A stretch of 64,000 bases of DNA, from positions 330,096,690 through 330,160,689 of the forward strand of contig NC_053492.1 in the NCBI RefSeq assembly GCF_905171775.1, given 5' to 3'. Source of the stretch: Rana temporaria. Taxonomy: Eukaryota > Chordata > Amphibia > Anura > Ranidae. Numbering within the stretch: the first letter of the stretch is position 1; every line of letters starts with the position of its first letter. Of the stretch, positions 35,472 to 46,100 are shown one piece after another. The notes under the pieces are model-generated. The model searched no databases. It had not been told where the DNA came from and saw nothing but the letters and a program-made list of their open reading frames with translations. The translations under genes and the position numbers were made by a program.

Positions 35472-36930
35472 TTAGCGGCGGCGATTGCTACGCCTTGGCT
35501 GGGCAGGGGCACGGGCAGGGGCACGGGCAGGGGCACGGGCAGGGGCACAGCCACGGCCACGCCGTCGCGGAGGATGTCCATTGGGGGGGGGGTGAGCTGG
35601 GGAAGGAGGAGCCTCCTGGGGGGGTTGAGCTGGGGAAGGAGGAGCCGCCCCTGCTGGCCTGCCCTCCATGGCCCCTGCAATGCGAGTGAGACAGGCAGTG
35701 AGGGCAGCCGCATTGGCCTGGCCAGACCTTGTATTGTCCTGCACAGCCTGGGTCATGGGCCACGCGTGTTGTGGCGGTCTGTATGTCGTTCAAACATGTA
35801 ATGACCGCCGTTGAGTTGGTGGCCACATCACCGAGTGCCTCCATCATTTCACCCTGGCTGTGCTCCATCTGCGTAAGTTTTTCCAGTATTTTTCCAAGAG
35901 TGCGGGTCTGCCGGGCATTGTCCTTCACCACACTGGCCGACAGATGCTCGCCCACAGCCACGGTCTCCTGGGTTGGCCCCCTGGCTGCCGCTGAGTCTTG
36001 CGCGCCTGGAGGAGGGGAGAGAGTGACCCTGGTGACTGGAGGCCTGTTGGGGGAGAAGTGGGAGGGGCTACCCCTGATGGTGGCCTGACTGGTGCCAGCC
36101 TCAGGGGTAGCCTCAGGGGAAGACTCAAAGGTCATCATATCAGTGGCCAGGAGGACTTCCCGGCCAATCTGCATATTTTCCTCCTCCTCCCCCTCATCAT
36201 CCTCCTCCCACTCATCCTCCTCCCCCTCAACCTCCTCCCCCTCAACCTCCTCATGAGTGGAGGTTTGGCCAATCCCCTCCCCTGGGGAATCCTGCCCTTC
36301 TTGGGACTCATCATCAGCCTGTCTTGGGGGTGGTGCTGCAGACTGGCCCGATGGGCCTGCAACCTCCTGGCCTGCAACCTCCTGGCGTGTAACCTCCTGT
36401 CCTGCAACCTCCTGGCCATCTGTGGAGGACACAAAACAATCACATGTTTGAGGAACCACACACTTGGCACATCTTCCCTTCCCCCCACCCACACATGCTG
36501 ATCAACAGAGAATAAACAAAAAAACCTACCTGTCCTCCTAGGAACATCTGACGTATAGCCAGGCAGGCCCACCACCTGCTGTGGGTGGAAACACTGGGCC
36601 ACTGCCCATTCCTCCTCCGTCAGTCTGACTGGGCAGGGTCCCCCTCCTCCAGTGCCCCTGGTATGGGCGTCGATCCTTGCCATCTTATTCCGGACGACGC
36701 TTCTCAGATCATTTATTTTTTTCTGTATGCCAGCGGGGGTCCTAGTCTCCCCCCCCCCCCCCCGCCGCATTGATCTGGTCGGTGATTTTTTTTATAAGCT
36801 GCCTCCTCCTGGCCGGGGTGGTGTTCTGGCTCTCAGGGCCATGCAGAAATTGCCCATATTTCACAATGCCCCGAGCAAGAATTTGCTTCTCTCCCAGGGT
36901 GAAATTAAGCTTCCTGCGTTTGGGGGGCAT
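35472..36930 (-). pseudogene. Harbinger Myb/SANT-like accessory protein, two frame breaks
   Basis: The second protein of Harbinger elements, which binds DNA ends and helps the transposase enter the nucleus. The start at 36930 reads MPPKRRKLNFTLGEKQILAR, then RRRQLIKKITDQINAAGG, IQKKINDLRSVVRNKMARI and LTEEEWAVAQCF. An intron (36420-36529) has GTAGGT and CTCCACAG borders and joins RRT to DGQEVAGQEV. The middle is acidic (about 35 residues of mainly Glu and Asp); later a helical stretch LGKILEKLTQMEHSQGEMME precedes a Pro/Ala-rich, basic end (QPRRSNRRR). Breaks occur in the C17 run at about 36750-36767 and near 35755. The first is in a homopolymer and might be a sequencing error, in which case the gene could be almost intact. 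Confidence 0.8.
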
Positions 36931-37708
36931 CACATACACCACCCAGCAACAACAAACACACCCGACAAACAATCTACAATACACACCCAAAAACCTGACA
37001 AAAATATATACCACAAAAAACTAACCAAAATCTAAACACACAAGGACACAGCTAATAGTAATTCAAAAACAAACACGCACCAACAAACAAACAAAAAACA
37101 AACACCAAAAAACAAACACCAAAAAACAAACACCAAAAAACAAACACCAAAAAACAATCAGCAAAAACAATAACAAACAAATTAAATAAAGACACTTCTC
37201 AAAAACAAACAACAACTAGACTCTCCAACTCCTCAAACACTTTTCTCACAAACACAACTTACCAACACACAAACAAACAGAGCAGAAGCAAATTGCTCAT
37301 GGAAGGGGAACAATGGGATATACTTTTGCAAGGGAAGTGTGTGTGTGTGGTGCTTTTTAAACACAGGGCGATCCTCAAACTAAGTACACTTGGCCTTTTA
37401 CCTATCTCACTGATTGCGCCGAGACCAGTTCTGCACATGCCCAGTGAGGTCCCGATTCGTGCGCGCATGCGCAGTACGGCCGGCGCCTCATTTGCATGGG
37501 GTCACGGCTCATTACAATGAAGCACGCCCACTTCCTTCCCACTTGCAAAAACCCCGCCTTACGCCTCTGAATTTAAGTTACGCTGGCGCAAATTTAGACG
37601 CAAATGCGCTGTGGATACGGCACTTACGACACCAACTTAGGGCAACGTAACTTAAATGACATAAGTTAGGACAAACTAAATTTGCACCGCTGGCTGAGGA
37701 TCTGGCCC
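36931..37708. other. Harbinger right non-coding region
   Basis: Contains a (CAAAAAACAAACAC)n-like A/C-rich repeat (37070-37150), then a segment homologous to the MITE interior at 4020-4120 (37440-37530) with the palindrome-like TGCGCGCATGCGCA, and the right terminal repeat. Probably holds the promoter of the Myb-like gene; no clear TATA box was identified. Confidence 0.5.
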
Positions 37709-37750
37709 AATGTTTTTAGATGGGTGTATATGTATTTAATTTTGTTTTTA

Positions 37751-37795
37751 GCTATGACTAAGCACTGAACCCCAGTGTGAAACGCGTCAGCTATA
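37751..37795 (+). ncRNA. Hammerhead-ribozyme-like motif, right PLE arm
   Basis: Sense copy of the motif at 371-415. Helix I strands TAGCT and AGCTA bracket the core ATGACTAA, helix II GCACTG / CAGTGT, then GAAAC, GC and GTC. Here the last pair of helix II is G-T rather than G-C. The core shows C3 to A and G8 to U relative to the hammerhead consensus, exactly as in the other arm. Confidence 0.55.
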
Positions 37796-37906
37796 TACCC
37801 CACTGCTTTCTGCTTATTGTAGTGCCTTCTTTCCTTTACCATTAAAAGGCTACCTTTTTTAAGGTTTTTTGGTGTGCGGCTGTCCATATCTTCTTTCCAA
37901 GTTTTT

Positions 37907-38359
37907 AAGCCAAGGATCAAGCCGGGGGTCATACACGGAGAAGACAAGGTCAGGCAAGCCGGGTCGACAACGGTAATTCAAGGTAGCAGAAACAGGAACT
38001 CAGGAATACACACTAGAAGGCTGAAGGTCAGCAGGTTTTAAATACAAGCGCGCACACAGGCAACAACAGCGAGGAGTCTACGTTCTTCATTGCGCACGCA
38101 TTTCGGGAGTGACTCTTGGTGTCAGCCAAGAGTCACTCCCGAATTGCGTGCGCAATGAAGAACGTAGACTCCTCACTGTTGTTGCCCGTGTGCGCGCTTG
38201 TGTGCGCGCCCGTGCACCTTGTGTTCGTTGGTCCATGACTCTGCTGAACATGAATAGACCTGCCAGTCCTTCTGGGGATAGTTCCCTGACAGGCAGTGGT
38301 GACAGGGTAACTAACACCCTAACCCACTACTTTAGTGAAAACCCTGCTGATGACACCAA
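37907..38359. other. Unique-looking flank with 150-bp hairpin
   Basis: The left part repeats the motif of 1-259. The centre is the hairpin 38048-38197. The remainder (38198-38359) has no recognisable gene, although a short frame runs through it. Confidence 0.4.
38048..38197. repeat. Long hairpin (about 70-bp arms, 6-base loop)
   Basis: The left arm GCGCGCACACAGGCAACAAC... to GAGTGACTCTTGG is followed by loop TGTCAG and the nearly perfect complement CCAAGAGTCACTCCCG... ending in GTGTGCGCGC. Only a few mismatches or small gaps. It might be a tiny foldback element. Confidence 0.85.
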
Positions 38360-38427
38360 CTAGGGTGTAGTGTGGGAAGCCCATAAGGCAGTGGTCAGGG
38401 GAGAGTTAATCTCCCAAGGGTCTAGAC

Positions 38428-39615
38428 CAGGGGTGGCGAACACGCGGCTCTCGAGCCGCATGCGGCTCCCGGCCAAAATGAATGCGGCTCTTTGCCTCTT
38501 CTCATTATTTTGGATACTGTGGCTCTTTGCCAAGTTTCGCTTTGTTATGCTGCGGGACCTCTGAGGAGAGATCTCCAAGCGCGTAGTCCCGCCCCCAGGC
38601 TGCGTCATCACGTCTCCCCTCGGAAACAACTGCACGGGCCAGAGAGCGTGGGGACCCGTGTGTCTCCCTCCCGCCTCAGCCGCCTGTCACGTGACATGAC
38701 CGAGACAGCTGCCCGCTGACATCTTCCCCGCCGAGGCTCCGCAAAACCCTATCTAACCTTATCTAACCAGGTACCTAAGTCACCCTGAGGCGGCCTCATC
38801 AGGCACTGGAGTGCACTGGCAGCAGCACCAACCATCCGACGACCATCTGTGACCCTGCGCATATCAACAGCAGCAGGTGAGGAGGGGAGGGGGGGGGGCT
38901 CTCTGATAGGACCTAAATGCGGAGAGGTGGCTCTGATGAAGGATGCAAATGTGGAAGGGGTGCACTAAAGGGGTCTCTGATGGGGACATTAATGTGTGTG
39001 GGGGTCTCTGATGGGGACATTAATGTGTGTGGGGGTCTCTGATGGGGACATTAATGTGTGTGGGGGTCTCTGATGGGGACATTAATGTGTGTGGGGGTCT
39101 CTGATGGGGACATTAATGTGTGTGGGGGTCTCTGATGGGGGACATTAATGTGTGTGGGGGTCTCTGATGGGGACATTAATGTGTGTGGGGGTCTCTGATG
39201 GGGACATTAATGTGTGTGGGGGTCTCTGATGGGGACATTAATGTGTGTGGGGGTCTCTGATGGGGGACATTAATGTGTGTGGGGGTCTCTGATAAGGACA
39301 TTAATGTGTGTGGGGGTCTCTGATGGGGACATTAATGTGTGTGGGGGTCTCTGATGGGGGACATTAATGTGTGTGGGGGTCTCTGATAAGGACATTAATG
39401 TTTGTGGGGGTCTCTGATAAGGAAATTAATGTTTGTGGGGGTCTCTGATAAGGACATTAATGTGTGTGGGGGTCTCTGATAAGGACATTATTGTTAAAAT
39501 TATATGCTTTTGTGTGAGTGTTTGTCTGTTTTGGCAGGTCACTGCGTGGTGTGGCTCTCTGACTCTCACAGTTTAAAATGTTGGCTCTTTTTGTCGAACT
39601 TGTTCGCCACCCCTG
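38428..39615. mobile_element. hAT element with internal minisatellite
   Basis: Ends CAGGGGTGGCGAAC and GTTCGCCACCCCTG; 8-bp duplication GTCTAGAC (38420-38427, 39616-39623). Removal restores the LINE codons across the joint (GSR then LKKAHRADFQ). No transposase frame; 500 bp of the 1188 are the minisatellite. The left end carries the inverted GCGGCTCTCGAGCCGCATGC unit. Confidence 0.9.
38965..39488. repeat. 31-bp minisatellite
   Basis: About 17 copies of a unit like TCTCTGATGGGGACATTAATG plus TGTGTGGGGG. Variants include an extra G (GGGGGACA) and GATAAGGACA, the latter clustered at the right end. This gives a visible order of unit duplication. Confidence 0.95.
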
Positions 39616-39623
39616 GTCTAGAC

Positions 39624-42320
39624 TTAAAAAGGCACACCGGGCAGACTTCCAAAAAGTGCATACAGCCCTTCAAAAGGCTAAACTCCAACATAAGGCAGAT
39701 GGGGGGCCGTGGCACTGAAGAGAGTAACCGAGCTGGGGGAACTGTTCCTGCGCCTTTTAGACCGCAAAACCTGTAAACAGTTTTGATATATGTCCCATTA
39801 ATTATATGAGCATGGAAACAAGTGTGGACGTATGCTTGCGCGGGCACAAAAATTACACTCTTCCTCCGGAGAACTGACAGTGCAGCCTTCTAAAAATGCC
39901 TCAGGGTTTCCTGACTACTACGCCAAACCATTTAATTTAGACTCCAAGCTCCCACCTGACACACATGTCACTAGACAAAGGGGGTGCAGGAATACTTATT
40001 CTCGGCCGGTGTCCCCCCCCAATGCTCCGATCTAGAGCTGCCGATCACCCCAACTGAACTTGGTGCGACAGTGGAGTCCTTGTCCAATGGGAAGAGCCCC
40101 AGCCCAGATGGGCTTACTAAGGCATATTATAAGACCTTCTTTTCCCATCTATCGAAAACCCATGTGCAAATACTTTAACTGTATAGCAGGGGGTAATGTT
40201 ATCCCCCCAGAGGCACTTTTGGCTCACATCACTGTGATCCCGAAGGAGGGCAAGGACCCCACTATCCTCCAAAGCTACCACCCCATCTCCCTCCTCAATG
40301 TGGACATAAAGATTATGGCAAAAATCTTGGCTAACAGACCTTAACACCTCACACCTGATTGTCCATCCTGACCAAACGGGTTTCATTACTGGCAGAGAGG
40401 CTAGAGACAACTCCCTCAGAGCAATCCAACTTATTCACTGGGCTCGTACCCGCCCAGACCCTTAGCCCTATATAATACTATCGACGGACGCTGAAAAAGC
40501 TTTCAACCGGGTTAATTGGTCCTATTTGAAAGCAGTACTTGGGTCCCTGGGGTTAGGGCCTGAATGATGGCAGCAATTATGGCTCTATATTCCACACTTG
40601 TGCGCAGGTCAAAGTAAACGGGACCCTTTCATTTAGCTTCCCAATCAGGAACGGCAGAAGGCAGGGGTGCCCCCTTTTGGTCGCCCTAGTGTTAGAGCCA
40701 CTGCTCCGCACCGTGCAAGCCAGTAACGCGGAACATTAGCTCTCGGCATATGCTGACGATGTCTTATTCCACCTCTCGGGCCCCCTGATCTCACTGCCTA
40801 ACCTGATGAAGGAACTCAAGCACTTCGGTTCACTTTCTAACTTTAAGATAAATTACACCAAGTCTGAAATTGTACCCACTTATCTGCCCCCCCCCCCTTG
40901 ATCACGAGTCTTCAAACTGCCTTCCCTTTACCTGGGCTGTATCGTCCTTGCGGTACCTGGGCGTGCAACTTATGGACCGCTTTGACATCTGCACGGCCAA
41001 CAAACCCCCGCTGTTTACCATGGCCAAGGAAGACCTCTCACAATGGACGAAGACTGCCTTCACATGGTTGGGATGGGTAAACATCGTAAACATTAACATA
41101 TTGCCACAGGTGCTCTTCTTCTTAAAGATGCTACCGATACCCCTACCTAGACTCTTCTTTGACCGCTTGTCCAGCATGCTATCTGAGTTTTTATGGAACG
41201 CATGGAAAACCAGAATATCCCTAAAGGTGCTGAGGTGCCCAAAACATGAAGGTGGCCTAGGTATCCCAGACATAAGACGTATTACTGAGCCATAGTCCTC
41301 CAGAGAATACTAAACTGGCATTTCCATACCCACTCAAAACTGCGGGTCTCCCTGGAGAAAGAAATTTATCCTATGCACCATGGTTGCCCCGGGAACATGG
41401 GGGCTATCTGCAACAACCGGATAAACCCATCTTGAAACTAGCCCCCCCATGTCCCCATTGGCCCCACTGGGTGGGTTCCCCCCAGGAGAGAAGCTGGCCT
41501 TTTTTAGGCCCATGGTGGCAAACTCTTGAAAGATGGTAAGCTCCTGTGCTTTGATGCCCTACAGTCTAGACGACAAGGCTCACAAATGAACTTTTGGAGG
41601 TATAGACAACTACACCACTTCTTTGAGGTTCACGGCCACTCAATTAGAGATCCCTCTTCCCTCACCCTGTTTGAACGCCTCTTTGTAGAGAAAGAACCTA
41701 TACCTCACATAATATCGGAATTGTACCGCCTTCTAGGCTCTGCTGCCCATCAATCTAAACCAGCCTATGTTCGGAGGTGGGAAAGAGACCTGGGGCAGGA
41801 ACTCACTGACTCGCAACTAACCCACTTGTACCACCACATCCACTTGTCTTCTATTGACTCTAAAGCCCAAGAAACAAACTATAAGATCATTTCCTGTTTG
41901 GTATTGGGTACCAGCGAACATGGCACGTATTTACCCCTCTGGGTCGGAGCTTTGCTGGTGAGGCTGTGGACACAGAGGCATGCTTGTACATATATGGTGG
42001 GAATGTCCCCTAAAACATCAGGGCCCAAATAAAAAGCATAACGGGGATAGACATTCCTTTCTCTCCGATGCACCTCCTCCTCGATGTTCTCCCGATCCCA
42101 CTCAGCCAGTACAAAAAAGTTTACTGGAAGCAGCCCAGAGTCCCTTTCCAGGAGTGGATCAGTGGGGTAAATGCAGTCCAGGAGGCTAAGGACTGGATAT
42201 CAACCTGCCGGGGCTCCCGAGACCGGTTTGTCGGTATCTGGACACCCTGCACTGAATACGCCACAGACTCTAGGTATGTACCTTCTAGCCTGGATATAGC
42301 CTTACTAGAACTAGCATAAC
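39624..42320 (+). pseudogene. L1-B ORF2: RT and C-terminal parts
   Basis: Fragments in all three frames trace an L1-like polymerase. In order: NGKSPSPDGLTKAYYKTFF (about 40090), IPKEGKDPTILQSYHPISLL (about 40240), LSTDAEKAFNRVNW (about 40480), SAYADDVLFHLS at about 40745 (Tyr-Ala-Asp-Asp intact), LGVQLMDRFDI, WLGWVNIVNINILPQVLFFL (about 41080), KHEGGLGIPDIRR (41250) and the post-RT segment from 41526 with FWRYRQLHHFFEVHG. The Gly-rich RQGCPLSP block is broken. The number of stops points to an old copy. Confidence 0.8.
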
Positions 42321-43059
42321 CATCCCTTAAAACTAGTATGGGACAGGGAGCCACCCCTTAACACATAGCAGCTATTGGAGTTTGAATGGACTGCCTGCTT
42401 CATTTGGAGATGGTGCGATCGGTGTGGCCATGAATAAGGCTCCCTATGGGACTACAGGTAAGCTTGGATCGCTCTTTCCGCTTCTCCCTTTTCTTTCTTC
42501 CTTTTCTCTCTATATATTTTAAAAACTATGTGTATTTTTTTTCATATATATATTGATGCCGGTTTAAATGATATACTGTTGGTTGGCATAAATGTCTAAA
42601 GCCTCTATGCTCATGGGATAGGCCCCTTATTTATAGGGGGTACTGGGTATCCCGTCTGAGTGTACCATGCGGCTCTCTGGGGCCCTGGGTGCTTGTAGGG
42701 GGAGGTTAGATGGAGGCTATTTTTTTTTTATAACCACTTCAGCGTTTACCAAACTCTAGAGACCAGCTCGTGATTTGATGCTTCTTACGTCTCTGTTTCT
42801 AGTTTTGCATCATATGTGGTATTTTATGCCGCTATCAGTAACTCTAGCATTGATAGAGCATTGGAATTTTTTTTTTATATAAACTTTGAAGTGTATACAT
42901 ATGTCACCTTCCCGCCCGGGTGTCAAGACCACACAATTACTCTTTTACTGTCTGCCCCTGGCTAGGGAGGTGTCCAACATAACTCGTGGATGAGACATCC
43001 CCCCCCCTCCCCCTCGTGGCTCCCGGGAGACTACTACCTTTCCAAAAAAAAATGTGTGC
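42321..43059. other. L1-B 3' region
   Basis: Non-coding, T-rich, with short TATATA and TTTTTTTT blocks. It ends at an A9 run (about 43045). Nothing else seen. Confidence 0.4.
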
Positions 43060-43174
43060 TTTGTTAATCATGCAGTGCTATACAGGTTGTTAGTAAAATT
43101 AGAGGTTAAGGTATCTAAATTTATTGCAAGTCCTCTTGTCTATTCGCATCCCTGGGGACTATGTTCCCAGGGTA

Positions 43175-46100
43175 TCAATGTCCAGAAGGCCTTAATCTCT
43201 CAACATAGCTCCATGTTTTTTTGTACTCTTTCCACTTTTTCCATTTCTCCTTAAAATCACTGTTTGTTTCTAAGAGACTCTCCTTGAGCTCTTCCATCCT
43301 ATAAGTTTCTTCCACTGCGTCTATCCAGTTCCATATCTGTGGACTTTCAGTTTCCTGCCACTTTTGTGGAATGAGCCTCTTCGCTGCATTTAGCAGATGA
43401 GGTAAGAGGGAATGCTTGTACCTTTTAATACTCTCTTGACTACAGTGGAAGAGGACTACTAAGGGATCTTTCTTTATCTCCTTGACCATGATCTCTTTGA
43501 TTTGGCTTAATATAGTATGCCAATAGTTTTGAATTTTCGGGCACTGCCACCATATATGTGCCATTGTTCCTCTATCTGAGCACCCCCGCCAACACTCGGC
43601 AGTCTGTCCTGCTTTAAAATTACTAGATTTGTCGGGGGTAATATATATGCATTTATAATTTGTCTCGGCTGTTCGTGTGTCTATTGCTGAGGAATGGGTC
43701 AGTTGCATAATCCTCTGAGAGGTATTTAGCCACCATTTCTTAACGAAAGGTGCTTCCCCCGGTGCTCCTAACTTAATAAGTATCCCATAAAGTTTTGTAA
43801 TCGTGCCCTTAGAGTATTCTGATATTCATAGCTTCTCTAGTGGTGTCAGCTCATCCCTCGTCCGTAATGGGCGGGGGAGGTGCTGCACAAAGTGGTGCAG
43901 TTGGGAGTAATGCCACCTATCAAGATTCCAGTAGTCTATTCTGGTTTTCAATTCTTCATAGGTCCTTATCTTACCATCTTTAATAATATCACCTAAGTGA
44001 ACTTTGTCTTTCCTAATCCAGTTCCCCCCAATTTTTTCCTCCCCAGGTGCGAAGTATGCGTTTTCTTTTAAATTCATAAGTGGAGAATTAAATTCCCTAC
44101 CAAGTAGGGTCTGAGTCCTGTCCCACATTCTCAAAGTGTCCCGTGTCATATCATAAGTATTTTGATCCAGTGCTCTATATTGTGCAGGAATCCAAACAGT
44201 GTTGCTCAGTTGTGTAATAACTTGTGCCTTTTCAATTTGTACCCATCTTTTATCTTTTCTGTCCCTAGCCCATTCAACTGCCCGAGAGAGAACAGCCGCC
44301 TTATAATAATTTTTGATATCGGGCACCGCCAAGCCCCCTGATGACTTACTCTGTTTTAGTATGGAGAGAGAAATTCTATGTTTTTTGTTTTTCCACACGT
44401 AGTTGAATAATAAGGAGTTAAGGATTCTCAGAAATTGTTGAGGTAGCATGATTGGGATTAATAAGAATTTATAGAGTATTTTAGGGACTACTACCATCTT
44501 CAACATATTTATACGTCCTACCCATGAAATGGGTTTATTTATTGTTTTTTTAAATTTGTTTTTAATCTCATTTAACAGGGGCACGTAGTTTATTTTATAT
44601 ATCTTCTGAACCGTATTGGCGAGTTTAATACCAAAGTATTTCAATTCTTTGCTCCAAGGGAAGGCGCAAATCTTTTTCACGTGACCTTCTTCTGTTTTGT
44701 TAAGATTAATATTCAAGATTTTGGATTTTGTTACATTAATTTAAAAATTTGAAATGGAACCATATTGTTGTAATATCATAGAGAGCTTGGGAATGGATTT
44801 CACCGGATTGGTTAGGTAGAACAAAATATCGTCGGCAAAAGCCGACAACTTATGTTCCTCCTCCCCAATCCTGACGCCATTGATTTCCGGGTCGTTTCGG
44901 ATGGTGGCCAACAGAGGTTCTAATGACAAGATGAAGAGAAGGGGGGACAGGGCGCACCCCTGTCTCGTCCCATTCTTCATCTCAAAGGAATCTGAGAGCG
45001 TTCCATTAATTTTTATTTTTGCAGAGGGATGATAGTAGAGTGTATTAATCCATCTGGTCAGCCTGTTTCCTAATCCCATTACCATTAGAGTTTGCATCAT
45101 GAGCCCCCAGTCTACCCTATCGAATGCTTTTTCGGCATCCACCGATAGAAATAGACCTGGGGACGCATTCTGCCTTATATTCTGGAGCAAAAGAAGTGCT
45201 CTTATGCTGTTATCTTTACCCTCTCTGTTAGGGATAAATCCCACCTGGTCAGGATGTACCAGAAAGTGCATAACCCCCTTTAGACGCTCCGCAAGGATTT
45301 TGGCGAAGAGCTTAATATCCGCGTTTAGTAGGGAGATTGGTCTATATCCTGAAAAGAGTGAGCTATCCTTCACTTCTTTTAAAGTTATTGCAACCGAGGC
45401 GGCTATCGCTTCCTTACTAGTTTCGTATTCTGACCCTAACCCATTGAAGTATTTACAAATCTTCGGTATTAAGATATTGCTAAATCTCTTATAATATAGT
45501 ACTGAAAACCCATCTGGGTCAGGGCTTTTCCCGCCTACCGTATTTTTCAAGGCATTTTTAATTTCTTCTTCAGTTATAGGTCTGTCCATGTTTTATCTTT
45601 CTATCTCCTCTATTCTAGGGAGTCCTGCCTTCTCAAGAAAATCTCGGGTTTTAGCCTCCTTTTCTCCTGCTTGCCACCCCGGCTGATTGATTGTATATAA
45701 TTCCTCATAATAATTTTTGAAAGCATCTGCAATGTCCTCTGTTGAATATACCAAGTCCCCATTTTTCCTTTTAATTTTTTCGATATAATTCCTGGTTTTC
45801 TTTTTTTTGGGCCATTTTGGCAAGATGTTTACTGGATTTGTTACCCCATAGATACCTCTCTCTCGCAATACTATTAAAGTTTTTCCTCGCTTCTTGTTCC
45901 ATGATCTCCTTGAGCTCATCCCTTTTTAGAGTTAAATTAAGGTACGTCTCTTTTAATCCCTGCTCTTTGTGTTTACGTTCCAAATTCGTTATTTCTTTAA
46001 TCAAGGTATCAGCCTTGCTATTTCTCTCTTTTTTTTCCCTCGCGTCCTCGGAGATAATATCCCCCTGATATACGCTTTATGCGTCTCCCAGAGGGTTGCA

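Larger units (their letters stand above)
33458..37708 (+). mobile_element. PIF/Harbinger element, two genes, apparently complete
   Basis: Inserted in the right PLE arm. Ends GGGCCAGATCC at 33458 and GGATCTGGCCC ending at 37708 are inverted repeats. The bases AATG flank both sides (33454-33457, 37709-37712); counting one G into the repeat would make it the 3-bp AAT. The left PLE arm (465-472) shows the empty site. It carries a plus-strand spliced transposase (33861-35038) and a convergent minus-strand Myb/SANT-like gene (36930-35472), the two-gene plan of Harbinger. It is 4.25 kb with an intact transposase. Confidence 0.9.
260..37906 (+). mobile_element. Penelope-like element (PLE) with inverted arms, host of the nest
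   Basis: Two long arms are inverted copies of each other. The left arm is 260-619, 2508-2690 and 3434 to about 3790. The right arm is about 7580-8012, 33140-33457 and 37709-37906. The gaps are later insertions. Between the arms lies a short reading frame typical of PLE reverse transcriptase (7384-7584), read on the plus strand into the right arm. PLEs are known to carry pseudo-LTRs in direct or inverted orientation and hammerhead motifs within them; both features are seen here. The GIY-YIG endonuclease and most of the RT are missing, so this copy is internally deleted and not autonomous. No clear target-site duplication was found. The PLE assignment rests on the RT fragment, the arm layout and the ribozyme-like motif. 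Confidence 0.7.
38360..43050 (+). mobile_element. L1-type LINE (copy B), decayed
   Basis: Sense-strand ORF2 remnant starting inside the region between endonuclease and RT (VWEAHKAVVRGELISQG at about 38366). It is interrupted by the hAT at 38428-39615 and resumes through RT and the C-terminal segment to about 42320. A 3' part with T-rich blocks ends near a short A9 run at 43045. Many stops. Its boundaries are approximate; no target duplication was identified. Confidence 0.75.

Noticed and set aside
35495..35689. Plus-strand ORF with GHGQ repeats
   Set aside because: It is antisense to the Pro/Ala-rich end of the Myb-like gene; the repeat mirrors its low-complexity codons.
38965..39488. CRISPR-like regular repeat
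   Set aside because: Units of 31 bp follow one another with no unique spacers, in a eukaryotic hAT element. It is a minisatellite.
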